Below, piece by piece: positions 26,919-35,295 of a stretch of 64,000 nt of DNA. The notes under the pieces were generated by a model. The model saw only the letters and a list, made by a program, of their open reading frames with translations. It ran no database searches and was not told the DNA's origin. Source of the DNA: Chloroflexales bacterium ZM16-3 (GTDB lineage: Bacteria > Chloroflexota > Chloroflexia > Chloroflexales > Chloroflexaceae). The DNA is taken from contig RYFE02000027.1 in assembly GCA_004138175.2 (NCBI GenBank), positions 1 through 64,000 on the forward strand, read 5' to 3'. How positions within the stretch are numbered: position 1 is the stretch's first letter; every line of letters starts with the position of its first letter. The translations under genes and the position numbers were made by a program.

Positions 26919-29900
26919 CAGTTTGTCTCCGGCCACAGGTAGATCAGCCCGACCGGCTCGATCCGGCTGGCGCGCACCTCATAGAAGGCGCGCACGCGAT
27001 CCGGCTCGCTGGACAGCTCGCGATCAAATAACGCCAGGCGCTGCTCCCAGGCGCGCTGGTCCAGGTCGAACTGGCGCTTCTCCTCCGGGTCGAAGCCGAG
27101 GGTCAGCTGCTGGTACGCACTGCGGCTCTTGGCGAGCTGCTCGCGCACCCGCTTGGCCTGCTGCTCAATCGTCGTGCGCAGCTCGGTCGCCTCCTGCTCA
27201 CCGCGCAGGCGCAGCTGCGCAATCGCGGCGGCGGCGGCCTGTTCAGCGCGCGGCACGAGCAGCGGTTGGAGGGACGCGACATCGGCGGAGGCCGTGCGGA
27301 GCAGGCGCTGCTGCGTCACCTGGCCCGGCGTCTGCTGGCCCGCCAGCGTCAGCGCCTGATCGAGCACCGCCAGCGTGCGCTGCTCCCCATCATCGCCATA
27401 GGCCCGCAGCGGCCCGCTGCGCTGCAAGGGGTCGATCCAGCGCGCGGCGACGCTCACGATCTCCTCGTGCAGGCGCTCCGCACCCTGGCCGTAGAGCGCC
27501 AGCCGCCCGAGCAGCATGACCCGTGGGATGGCATCGCTGGACTGGAAGAGGCAGGCCCGCGAGAGATCCTCGGTGAAGCCCTGGGCGCGGAAGCGGGCCA
27601 GCAGCCGCTGCGCGACCCGGTGTTCGAGGTGCAGGTGAACCGTCTCCTCGGTCAGCACCCCGGCGTCGGCGAAGATGACGGGCCGGATCGGAGCCTCGCG
27701 CCGCCAGTCGGTCAGACTCTGGTTGGCCGGGCGTGGCGCGCGCAGCGTATCAAGGGTCGCATTCCAGCTCGGGTCGGCGGCGGCGCGCTCGTTGAGCGCC
27801 GGCACCTGCCACGCCTCCTGGCCATGCACATCGGTTGTGCGCTGGAGCGGCGGCGCGCCGAGCATCTCCAGCGCGCAGGAGAGCGCCTGGCGGAAGGGCG
27901 CATCCTCAAAGCCGATCCAGGCATGCGACTTGGCCAGCAGCGTCTGGCAGCGCGCAATCTGCGCGTGGAGATCACGCGCCCGCTCGCGGGACACCTCCAG
28001 CTCGTCGTCCACGCTCTGGCGGCGCAGCGCATCCAGGTCGGCCTGCTCTAGCTCGCGCACCAGGTCAGCCGCATCGCGGTGGCGGATACCCTGGCGTAAT
28101 CGGCGCTCAATATCGTCGTCGATTACCTTGGAGAGGCTGCCCAGCTCACGCTTGATCGTTTCGGTCTTGCGCACCAGCACCTCCAGCACGCGATCTTCGA
28201 CGCGCTGCGGCAGCACGAAATAGTGACAGCGCACCTCCGGCGCGGGCTGGAGCTTGCGGTCGATACGGCCATTGCGCTGCTCGATGCGGCCAGGGTTCCA
28301 GGGCAGGTCGAAGTGGAACAGGTCGGCGCAGTGGGCCTGGAAGTTGAGGCCCTCGCGGGCGGCGTCGGTGGCCAGCAGGATGCGCAGCGGGTCGTGGGCC
28401 GGGTCCGTGTTAAAGCGTCGCTGGATCTCCTGCCGATGCGTGCTGCTAGTCAGGCCGTCGATCACTGCGATGCGCTCATCGGCCTGGTCGCTGCCCTCAA
28501 TTGCCTGCGAAAGGATGTTGAGCAAGAAGCGCTTCGTGCCCTCACGGTTCTCGGTGAAGATTAGCACCCGCCGGTTGTTCCAGCGCGGTGGAGGGCCGAC
28601 GGGGGACGCGCCAAACGGGGGCAGCGTGGGGCAAAGGTTCGTGCGAATCCAGTCGATCAGATAGGCCAGCTTGGCATCGGGGCGGTCGCGATGCTGCTCG
28701 GCGATCCGCTGCATCTGGTCGAGCAGGGCCTGCTCCTGGCGGCGCAGATCCTCCGCGTGGGCGGACTGCGGCGCCCCCGCCTCGCCAGCGACCGTCACCG
28801 CCGCCATCTCCGCCGCCTCCGCCGCCTCGTGCTCGTCGGCGGTCCACAGACCGCGCTCATCATCGGCATCGGGCGTCTGCGTGAAGAAGGTCGCGGCATC
28901 ATCAGCGGCGGCGGCTGCCGCAGCGTCCTGCTGCGCCCAGTGCCGCGCGACCGTCGCGCGATGCACCTTCAGGCTGCGCGCAAACGCCTCAATGGACGAG
29001 AGCAGGCGCTGCTGGAGCCCGACCGTGAGCAGCCCAGCGACGGCCTGGGCGCGGCGGGTGGCGTCGGCGAAGCGCTGGTCACGCAGGGTGCGGTAGGCAT
29101 CGAGCAGCTGCGACAGCACCAGCTCCGGCGCATCGGCGGGCAGGTCGCTCAGCTCCACGCGCACCACCACGCGGCGCGGGAAATCATCGCTGACGCTGCG
29201 GATATCCTCCTTGAGCCGGCGCACCATCACCGCATCCAGGGACTTCTTCCCGCGCACCTTCACCCCGCGCGTAAAGCGGATCGGGTCAAGCAGCTCCAGC
29301 AGCGTCGAGAAGCTATTGGAGTGGCCGTTGTGTGGGGTCGCGGAGAGAAACAGGCGATGCTCAAAGCGGCCGGCCAGGTCGCGGATGGCCTTCGTGAAGC
29401 CCGACTCGATCCCGTAGCGGCCACCGGAGGAAGGCGCGGCGTGGTGGGCCTCATCGAGCACCAGCAGGCTGCCGGGCAAAAAGGTGCCCAGCCACTCGCG
29501 CAGCGGATCGGCGTAGGTCGGGTCGCCCAGCAGGTGGTGGGAGACCAGGAAGCGGCTATGGGTGCGCCAGGGGTTGACCCCGAAGCCGCGCTCGCGGCGC
29601 ATACGGGCGAGGTAGGCGCGGTCGAGCAGCACGAAGACCAGCCCGAAGCGCTCCTCCAGCTCGGCCTGCCACTGCTCCAGCACCGAGGGCGGCGCGGCGA
29701 CCACGACGGTGCGCACCTTCTTGCGCAGCAGCAGCTCGCGCATGATCAGGCCGGCCTCAATCGTCTTGCCCAGGCCGGTATCATCGGCGATAAACAGATT
29801 GACCCGTGGCAGCAGCAGCGCCTTGCGCAGCGGCTCCATCTGGTAGGCATCGATCTTAATGCCGGCCCGGAAGGGAGCCTGGAACAGGGTCGGATCGGTC

Positions 29901-30202
29901 GCGGTCACACAATTCCAGCGCAGGGTATGCAGAAAGGCGGCGAAGCGATCCGCCGGGTCGAAGCCGCGCGTCGCCAGGTCGGGCCAGCCCTCCTCGTGGA
30001 GGATCTGCCGATCCAGCTCATAGTCCCAGAGCACCTCCAGCGCCTGGCCCTGGGCGTCATCGTCGGTGCAGGAGAGGCGCACGCGGCAGGTCTGGCCGGG
30101 CACGGTCGGCGGGACGACCGCATCGACCAGCCAGGTGCGCTGGCGCAGGTGGACCAGCTGGCCGACCTCGGGGGCGTGCAGCGGGAGATCGGCAGTCGTC
30201 AC
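26918..30202 (-). CDS. drmD: DrmD, SNF2-like helicase of class 1 DISARM
   Basis: A protein of 1094 residues from a GTG at 30202. SNF2/superfamily 2 motifs: DDTGLGKTIEAG (Walker A), VLDEAHHAA (DEAH), FLSATPHNG, then in the second lobe ATDAAREGLNFQ and RIEQRNGRIDRKLQ. The C-terminal third is helical with long coiled-coil segments. DrmD with DrmMI marks class 1 DISARM. The GTG start has AGGAG nine bases upstream and overlaps the stop of a short upstream frame as GTGA. The frame is open further upstream to an ATG at 30325, but that extension is cysteine-rich and unlike the family. Confidence 0.9.
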   Translation of the reverse strand: MTTADLPLHAPEVGQLVHLRQRTWLVDAVVPPTVPGQTCRVRLSCTDDDAQGQALEVLWDYELDRQILHEEGWPDLATRGFDPADRFAAFLHTLRWNCVTATDPTLFQAPFRAGIKIDAYQMEPLRKALLLPRVNLFIADDTGLGKTIEAGLIMRELLLRKKVRTVVVAAPPSVLEQWQAELEERFGLVFVLLDRAYLARMRRERGFGVNPWRTHSRFLVSHHLLGDPTYADPLREWLGTFLPGSLLVLDEAHHAAPSSGGRYGIESGFTKAIRDLAGRFEHRLFLSATPHNGHSNSFSTLLELLDPIRFTRGVKVRGKKSLDAVMVRRLKEDIRSVSDDFPRRVVVRVELSDLPADAPELVLSQLLDAYRTLRDQRFADATRRAQAVAGLLTVGLQQRLLSSIEAFARSLKVHRATVARHWAQQDAAAAAAADDAATFFTQTPDADDERGLWTADEHEAAEAAEMAAVTVAGEAGAPQSAHAEDLRRQEQALLDQMQRIAEQHRDRPDAKLAYLIDWIRTNLCPTLPPFGASPVGPPPRWNNRRVLIFTENREGTKRFLLNILSQAIEGSDQADERIAVIDGLTSSTHRQEIQRRFNTDPAHDPLRILLATDAAREGLNFQAHCADLFHFDLPWNPGRIEQRNGRIDRKLQPAPEVRCHYFVLPQRVEDRVLEVLVRKTETIKRELGSLSKVIDDDIERRLRQGIRHRDAADLVRELEQADLDALRRQSVDDELEVSRERARDLHAQIARCQTLLAKSHAWIGFEDAPFRQALSCALEMLGAPPLQRTTDVHGQEAWQVPALNERAAADPSWNATLDTLRAPRPANQSLTDWRREAPIRPVIFADAGVLTEETVHLHLEHRVAQRLLARFRAQGFTEDLSRACLFQSSDAIPRVMLLGRLALYGQGAERLHEEIVSVAARWIDPLQRSGPLRAYGDDGEQRTLAVLDQALTLAGQQTPGQVTQQRLLRTASADVASLQPLLVPRAEQAAAAAIAQLRLRGEQEATELRTTIEQQAKRVREQLAKSRSAYQQLTLGFDPEEKRQFDLDQRAWEQRLALFDRELSSEPDRVRAFYEVRASRIEPVGLIYLWPETN

Positions 30203-30432
30203 AGGGAGGCTCCTGGGCTGGGCGCGGCAACCACCGTGACGCAGAGCCGGCGCGATACGTCGCGGTCTTGCACATGCGTAACATACGCACGATAGCCTGC
30301 GAGCGCAGCGCACATGCGGACGCACACCATGACCATATGGGAAAGTCTGGAGGTCGAGAGGTGGCCATCAGTGGTGGTGATGGCTTCGTGTTGCTGGGGG
30401 TTGGCGCTGGCGGCGATGGGCGAAGCGGACAT
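30199..30432 (-). CDS. Small hypothetical protein coupled to drmD
   Basis: A frame of 77 residues (MSASPIAASANPQQHEAI...). I do not recognise it. The case for it is the GTGA overlap between its stop and the drmD start, the usual sign of translational coupling in this locus, and an AGGGG before its ATG. It contains a perfect 6-bp inverted repeat around 30275-30289 (TGCGTA/TACGCA). It could be a real leader gene of the DISARM operon or only a chance frame; its composition does not decide. Confidence 0.4.
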   Translation of the reverse strand: MSASPIAASANPQQHEAITTTDGHLSTSRLSHMVMVCVRMCAALAGYRAYVTHVQDRDVSRRLCVTVVAAPSPGASL

Positions 30433-30868
30433 GGGCGACCCCTGGCGGCAACGGCACCTCGCCACCAGAGGTAGCGCGGGCGCTGCGCTGGGCCGGGCCA
30501 GAAGCACCTTGCGTGGGGCGCATCGGGGTGCTACACTAGCAGGGCACAGCGCAAACGAATCGAATATCGTGCGACAGAACCCACTCACAGCTTGGCGGCA
30601 TCGGGTGGGTTTTGTGCGTGCTGGTGGCAAGTATAGCATGCTCAAGGCACTGATTGCCAGTGAACGGATCTTCAGAAACGACAACGCGGACATATGAGCA
30701 ATTTCTCAATGTATACCCCTGTGTACGAGAGCGCACCTATCGTCTGTCGCCCAAACATGCTATGCTGTGCGTACACCGCGAAGCGATACAAAGCGCATGT
30801 GAAGCGCAGGTAGCGCTGTAGCTCGACCACGCCGCACACTGACGTGCGAAACAAGAAAGGAAGGCTCA
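30433..30868. other. Intergenic region between the DISARM locus and the Phd-like gene
   Basis: Must hold the promoters for both directions. I see a hairpin at 30578-30613, a TATGCT at about 30770 that could serve the plus strand, and GAAAGGAAGG just before the ATG at 30869. Frames through it have no protein-like features. Confidence 0.5.
30578..30613 (+). terminator. Hairpin with T tract
   Basis: AACCCAC (30578-30584) pairs with GTGGGTT (30605-30611), followed by TT. It resembles the hairpin after rloB at 33602, including the preceding GCAAACGAA. Confidence 0.5.
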
Positions 30869-31240
30869 ATGCCTACCCGAACAAACCTGAACCTGAACGT
30901 CGATCTCCAACGAGGCGTCGTCCCCATCTCAAAAGCCGCGTCGTCCCTGGCGGCGCTGATCAAGCGCGCCAATGCAACCAGCCAGCCGGTGATCGTCACA
31001 CAGAAAGGCTACCCGACCGGGGTACTGCTCCCAATCGGGCTGTTCAGCGCACTGAAGGACCTGGTCGATGATCAGGGTGAGCCGGAGCCGACGTTTGAGC
31101 CAGAGACCGCTGACGAGATCGGGGATGCACTGGGCGCGTACGAATTACGACCTGACGCCGAGGACGCCGCGCCGCAGGAGACCACGGCCCCGAAGCAGCG
31201 GCGGCGCAAGCGAGCCGAGCCAACCGAGGTCGTCGCCTAA
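30869..31240 (+). CDS. Phd/YefM-family antitoxin-like protein without a visible toxin
   Basis: A protein of 123 residues. Residues ~15-55 read like the Phd/YefM DNA-binding fold: VVPISKAASSLAALIKRA, then QPVIVTQKGYPTGVLL. The rest is acidic and ends in a basic run (KQRRRKR). Phd proteins repress their own operon and neutralise a toxin such as Doc or YoeB. No toxin gene follows: the gene is closed by a strong hairpin and the next gene is rloA. It may be an orphan, or a regulator of the divergent DISARM operon or of RloAB. RBS GAAAGGAAGG. Confidence 0.75.
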   Translation: MPTRTNLNLNVDLQRGVVPISKAASSLAALIKRANATSQPVIVTQKGYPTGVLLPIGLFSALKDLVDDQGEPEPTFEPETADEIGDALGAYELRPDAEDAAPQETTAPKQRRRKRAEPTEVVA

Positions 31241-31261
31241 CCGCCAGCACTTCGAACGCAG

Positions 31262-31298
31262 ATCAAACGCGCCGCCCACACGGGCCGGCGCGTTTGAT
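31262..31298 (+). terminator. 13-bp perfect hairpin after the Phd-like gene
   Basis: ATCAAACGCGCCG (31262-31274) pairs with CGGCGCGTTTGAT (31286-31298), with an 11-base loop containing CCCACACGGG. The T tract is short. The same loop sequence appears in the hairpin at 54812. Confidence 0.75.
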
Positions 31299-31463
31299 AT
31301 TCCCGAAAGCTCACCTCCTTACACAGGCGCTCGCTACGCTCGGTCGAAGCTGCGGCCATTCTCTCGCTCATATCGAATATCATAGACTTTTTTGCGGATT
31401 TCCTGTAAAATTACGCATAGATTTAGTGGCTGTGCCGTAGCCATCAGGCTTGAGGACAAAACC

Positions 31464-32909
31464 ATGCTAATAGAATTTCGGGTCAAGAACTTTCGCTCAT
31501 TTCAGGATGAGCAGCGGATCAGCATGGCCGCGACGTCCGACACCGCCCTGCGGGAGGAGAACACTGCGCACGCTGCCACATTTAAGGGGCGGATTACCCG
31601 AAGCGCAGTGATCTACGGCCCCAACGCGTCCGGAAAAAGCAACGTGATCTTTGCCCTCGCCTTCGTACAGCTGCTGATGCTCACGGCGGTGAACAGCCCG
31701 CCGACCGCTGGCCGGCGGGCGATCGAGCACCCCTTCCTGCGCCCCTTCGCCCTCAACCCCGCCAACCGGGAGGCACCAACCGAGTTTGAGCTGACCTTTC
31801 TCCACAACGATGTCCGCTATCAGTATGGCCTCATCGTTGATCGGGTGAGCATCCACGAGGAGTGGCTCATCGCCTTCCCCAAGGGTCAGCCGCAGACCTG
31901 GTTCGAGCGCAAACTTCGCCCGGACGCGCGACCGATGCCAGCCGAGCGCCCACAACGCAGCTTGTTCGACTACATGGACGACGCTGGGCTACAGGCCAAC
32001 GACAGTGAGCGCTATGACTGGTACTTTGGCCCGCGCCTGAGCGGCGAGAAGCAGCGTCTGGCCGACCTCACGCGCGCCGACGTGCCATTCTTGGCTGCGG
32101 CCGCCACGTTTGGCAACCCCCAGCTGCGCGAGGTGTTCCTGTGGTTTGCCACCAAGCTCTCGGTGTTGAGCACGGCGACACACCCCGATCTTGAGGGCGA
32201 AACCGCCAGGCTTGCCACCCAGGACCCCGCGCTGCGCGAGCAGCTGCGCGCCCTGCTGGCCCAGGCCGACATCGGGATCGTAGACTTTACCACCCGCGAG
32301 ATCCCGGTCAACGAGGACCCCCAGGCGGTGATCGTCCCCGAGGAGCTGCGGAGCGTCCTGGCGACCATGGACTTCCAGCGTATCGAGGTGGCGATGGCAC
32401 ACCGCGCCCCGAACCTTCCGGAGGGCACCGCAACCTTTGCTGGCGACGACGAGTCGCTCGGCACCCGGCGGCTCTTCGCCATCGCGGGGCCGATTATCAC
32501 CGCGCTCCAGCGCGGCCACGTGCTCGCCGTCGACGAGATCGATGACAGCCTCCACCCGCTGCTCGTGCGTTGCCTGATCGCGCTCTTCCACAGCTCCGAG
32601 ACGAACCCTCACGGCGCGCAGCTGATCATGAACACGCATGACGTGACCCTCCTCGACTCGCGGCTCTTTCGCCGCGATCAGATCTGGTTTACCGAAAAGG
32701 ATGATCACGGCGTCTCGCGGCTCTACCCGCTGAGCGACTACCGCCCGCGGAAGGGCGAGGCCCTTGAGAAGGGCTACCTCCACGGGCGCTACGGCGCGGT
32801 CCCCTTCCTCAGCTCGTTTGGCTCACACCTGCATCGCCAGGATGAGGATCGCCCGCGTCCCCGCACGCGCATACGGAGCACGACGCCGGATGGCGAAACA
32901 ACCGCCTAA
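31464..32909 (+). CDS. RloA-like AAA ATPase (AbiL-type system)
   Basis: A protein of 481 residues. It opens with MLIEFRVKNFRSF, the standard start of OLD/SMC-like ABC ATPases, with Walker A GPNASGKS (about 52) and Walker B LAVDEIDDSL (about 354), followed by NTHDVTLL as the H-loop. With the RloB gene that overlaps it by 20 bases it forms the RloA/RloB (AbiLi/AbiLii-like) pair, known from restriction loci and abortive infection. ATP use by RloA is thought to control the RloB effector. I chose the ATG at 31464 because homology begins there. Confidence 0.85.
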   Translation: MLIEFRVKNFRSFQDEQRISMAATSDTALREENTAHAATFKGRITRSAVIYGPNASGKSNVIFALAFVQLLMLTAVNSPPTAGRRAIEHPFLRPFALNPANREAPTEFELTFLHNDVRYQYGLIVDRVSIHEEWLIAFPKGQPQTWFERKLRPDARPMPAERPQRSLFDYMDDAGLQANDSERYDWYFGPRLSGEKQRLADLTRADVPFLAAAATFGNPQLREVFLWFATKLSVLSTATHPDLEGETARLATQDPALREQLRALLAQADIGIVDFTTREIPVNEDPQAVIVPEELRSVLATMDFQRIEVAMAHRAPNLPEGTATFAGDDESLGTRRLFAIAGPIITALQRGHVLAVDEIDDSLHPLLVRCLIALFHSSETNPHGAQLIMNTHDVTLLDSRLFRRDQIWFTEKDDHGVSRLYPLSDYRPRKGEALEKGYLHGRYGAVPFLSSFGSHLHRQDEDRPRPRTRIRSTTPDGETTA

Positions 32910-33540
32910 GACGCCGCAGCGACGCGCGCGCTCTGCCGCCGAGCTTCGCCGCCCCGCACCAAGCAAGGCGGGGCGGCGGCTGATTCTGATCGTCTGCGAG
33001 GGCGACCAGACGGAGCACCGCTACTTCGACGCGATTCGGACCGCCGGCAGCCTGACCACCGTGAGCATTGAGATCGCGCCTGACGCCGGGCAGGCGCTCG
33101 CAGTGGTGGAGCGCGCCCGCACCCTGCGCCGCCTGCGGAGGCAACAGATCGAGGCGCTCCCGTACGACGAGATCTGGTGCGTCTTTGATCGCGAGGCGCG
33201 CAACGAGCCAGCGTCATTTCCGCGGGCCGTCGCCCTGGCGACCCGCGAGAAGTTTGGCCTGGCGATCTCCAACCCGTCGTTCGAGTACTGGTACCTGCTC
33301 CACTTCACCGAGACCAACCGGCCGTACCAAGATGCCGATGATCTGCTGGCCGACCTGCGCCGCCACCTCCCCGGCTACGAGAAGAACCACGCGCTTTTTG
33401 CGCGGCTACATCCGCAGACGTCGCTCGCCGGGAATCGTGCGGACCGGCTCTACGAGCGCCACCCGGATCGCGAAACCGACGCGTTCCCCAATCCCTCAAC
33501 GCTTGTCCAGCGGTTGGTGCGCCAACTGCTCGACCTCTAG
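32890..33540 (+). CDS. RloB-like protein, presumed nuclease effector of the RloAB pair
   Basis: A protein of 216 residues. A basic N-terminal tail leads to LILIVCEGDQTE, then EIWCVFDREARNE, then ISNPSFEYWYLLHF and a C-terminal helical part. These are the RloB family signatures; the acidic residues in CEGDxTE and VFDRE match a TOPRIM-like metal site. The ATG at 32890 lies inside the end of rloA with GGAG upstream. A plasmid-like terminator hairpin follows at 33602. Confidence 0.87.
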   Translation: MAKQPPKTPQRRARSAAELRRPAPSKAGRRLILIVCEGDQTEHRYFDAIRTAGSLTTVSIEIAPDAGQALAVVERARTLRRLRRQQIEALPYDEIWCVFDREARNEPASFPRAVALATREKFGLAISNPSFEYWYLLHFTETNRPYQDADDLLADLRRHLPGYEKNHALFARLHPQTSLAGNRADRLYERHPDRETDAFPNPSTLVQRLVRQLLDL

Positions 33541-33601
33541 GGGCACACGTCGCACGAGCTGGCGCTCTATACAGCACCTTAACCAGCCACTGCCGCAAAC
33601 G

Positions 33602-33640
33602 AACGCGCAACCCATGTCCCATGTGGGTGGCGCGTTTTGT
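33602..33640 (+). terminator. Hairpin terminator after rloB
   Basis: AACGCGC and ACCCA on the left pair with TGGGT and GCGCGTT on the right, followed by TTGTATTTCC. It has the look of the hairpins in the 48-61 kb cassette. Confidence 0.75.
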
Positions 33641-33698
33641 ATTTCCTGGCGACGTATGCGTGCGGAGAAAGACACGGCGGGCGACTTCGCAGACTCAC

Positions 33699-33813
33699 AT
33701 CATATGCGAAGTCTCCTCTCGCCCACACCGCATTGACAGGCCATGCCGGCTTCGCATATCATGTGCAGCACACCGGCATTTTCTCGTTGTCCCAGCTTCG
33801 CATATGATCTGCA
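33699..33813. repeat. Three copies of CTTCGCATATgAT upstream of the integrase
   Basis: One inverted copy at 33699-33711 (ATCATATGCGAAG) and two direct copies at about 33750-33762 and 33796-33813, the last with TCTGCA following. They lie within 130 bases of the integrase start, and a TTGACA at 33733 with TATCAT 18 bases on overlaps the second copy. They may be binding sites of the recombinase (core or arm sites) or operators that control it. Confidence 0.6.
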
Positions 33814-33825
33814 CCCGGAGCGCGC

Positions 33826-34860
33826 ATGCCACCTGAGCCGATTCCTGACTACCCGCCCCTGGCCGGCTTCCTCGCCGACCTCGCCGCCCGCAGCCGACCG
33901 GCCACCACCATCAGCGCCCGCCGGCTCGATCTGAGCCAGCTCATCCGCTGGTACGAGGCGGATCGCGCGCGGCCCTTCCGCCTGGAAGATCTGGCGGCCA
34001 GCGATATTGAACGCTGGATGATCGCCGGCGGGGTCGCTGCGAGCACCGGCAACCGCCGCAAAGCATCGCTGCGCGCCTGGGCCGCCTGGGCGATCCGCCA
34101 GCAGATCATCCGCGACGACCCGAGCCAAGATATTCAGGATGCCCGCCTACCGCAGCGCGAGGCCAAGTCGGTCAGCCCCGAGGCGATCGACGCCCTGCTC
34201 CGCGAGGCGCGGAAAGACCCTGATCTCCACCTGGCCCGCCGCAACGAGGCGATGCTCGACCTGCTCACCTTCGGCGGGATGCGCGTGGCCGAGCTGACCG
34301 CGCTCATCCTCGACGACGTGAACCTCAGCGCGCGCAGCGTGTTCATCCGCAACGGCAAAGGCGGGAAGTCGCGCTACATCTACCTCGACCCATCTAGCGT
34401 CGCCGTGCTGACGCGATACCTGAATGAAGCCCGCTTCGCCGACGGCGTGCCCGCCGCCGGCTCGCCTGACTCGCAGCAGCGCCTCTGGTTCCACCGGGTC
34501 GGCGCGCACGAGCGACCGGGGATCACCACCCGGGCGGTGCAGCTGGTCGTGCAGCAGATCGCGGCGCAGGCCGCACAGCTGGCGACCGATGACGCCGGCC
34601 GGACACGGCGCCAGGATGAGAAGGATGCGCTGCGCTTCCTGGCCGAGGAGCTGAAGATGGTGACGCCGCACACCTTCCGCCACAGCCTGGCCCGGCGCAT
34701 GGTCGAGGACGGCGTGGATCTGCCCGGCGTGGCCAAGGCGCTCGGCCACGCTCACATCAGCACGACCATGATCTACACCGTACCCGCCGAGGGGTCGCTG
34801 CGCACCGCCTTCCAGACCGGCGGCGCCCGTGTGCGGGGGCGCGAGCCGAACAAGCCGTAG
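33826..34860 (+). CDS. Tyrosine recombinase / phage-type integrase
   Basis: A protein of 344 residues. The N-terminal SAM-like core-binding domain spans ~1-100. The catalytic domain has all expected residues: Arg in GGMRVAEL (about 152), Lys in KGGKSR (about 178), HTFRH (about 281-285), His in LGHAHIS (about 307) and the nucleophile Tyr in MIYTV (about 316). It catalyses site-specific strand exchange and could have mobilised the defence island to its left, the cassette to its right, or just itself. GGAG precedes the ATG. The repeats just upstream are candidate sites. Confidence 0.93.
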   Translation: MPPEPIPDYPPLAGFLADLAARSRPATTISARRLDLSQLIRWYEADRARPFRLEDLAASDIERWMIAGGVAASTGNRRKASLRAWAAWAIRQQIIRDDPSQDIQDARLPQREAKSVSPEAIDALLREARKDPDLHLARRNEAMLDLLTFGGMRVAELTALILDDVNLSARSVFIRNGKGGKSRYIYLDPSSVAVLTRYLNEARFADGVPAAGSPDSQQRLWFHRVGAHERPGITTRAVQLVVQQIAAQAAQLATDDAGRTRRQDEKDALRFLAEELKMVTPHTFRHSLARRMVEDGVDLPGVAKALGHAHISTTMIYTVPAEGSLRTAFQTGGARVRGREPNKP

Positions 34861-35295
34861 CAGGCTCACGCCCTCCAAGGCGGAGTCTATGTTAAGGACA
34901 GCATAGGGCATGATCGGTTGCATATACTGGCTCATAGGGCTACGTATTCTTTGCTATCCATGTGCCCGGTGATACGCATTTTGAGTGTGGTTATATCATT
35001 TAGATTGGTTGCTAATGCGGCATCTTCATTGTAAAATCAGGTACATCTTTGAGTTCTTCGTTACGGCAGGGCCATTGCATCTAATTCCTCACTCCAATCA
35101 CCTATACGCGTAGTCTATGCCACGTAAAGGTATGGGTTGATCGGGCAAGCTACACGATTGCGGAATACTACCGGGATTTTTTCTCATTATCCGAGCGTAC
35201 CAGACGCCGCGGTAGCATATGCTCGCCGAGGAAAATGCCGACACAATGTAGAAGTAAGATGCGATAGCCCTGTTCGTTACGGGGGAGGCTAATCA
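34861..35295. other. Intergenic region with nested short repeats
   Basis: No gene is visible. TTCGTTACGG occurs directly repeated at 35057-35066 and 35273-35282. An inverted pair AGATGCrATrGCCCTG sits just inside: inverted at about 35067-35083 and direct at about 35257-35272. The left member belongs to the 37-bp sequence shared with the window start. The region is AT-richer than its surroundings. GGGGGAGG before 35296 is the RBS of the next gene. Confidence 0.6.
35066..35102 (-). repeat. Inverted copy of the sequence at the window start
   Basis: On the minus strand it starts GGTGATTGGAGTGAGGAATT and matches window bases 1-37 at 35 of 37 positions. The two copies point toward each other across 35 kb. 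Confidence 0.8.

Noticed and set aside
30275-30289. TGCGTA/TACGCA palindrome as DISARM operator
   Set aside because: It lies within a possible small gene coupled to drmD and is a single copy; not enough to call an operator.
28691-30295. Plus-strand frame of 534 codons opposite drmD
   Set aside because: Antisense to clear helicase motifs and without an RBS.
30314-30697. Plus-strand frame of 127 codons in the gap before the Phd-like gene
   Set aside because: It crosses a hairpin, has no RBS and no protein-like pattern.
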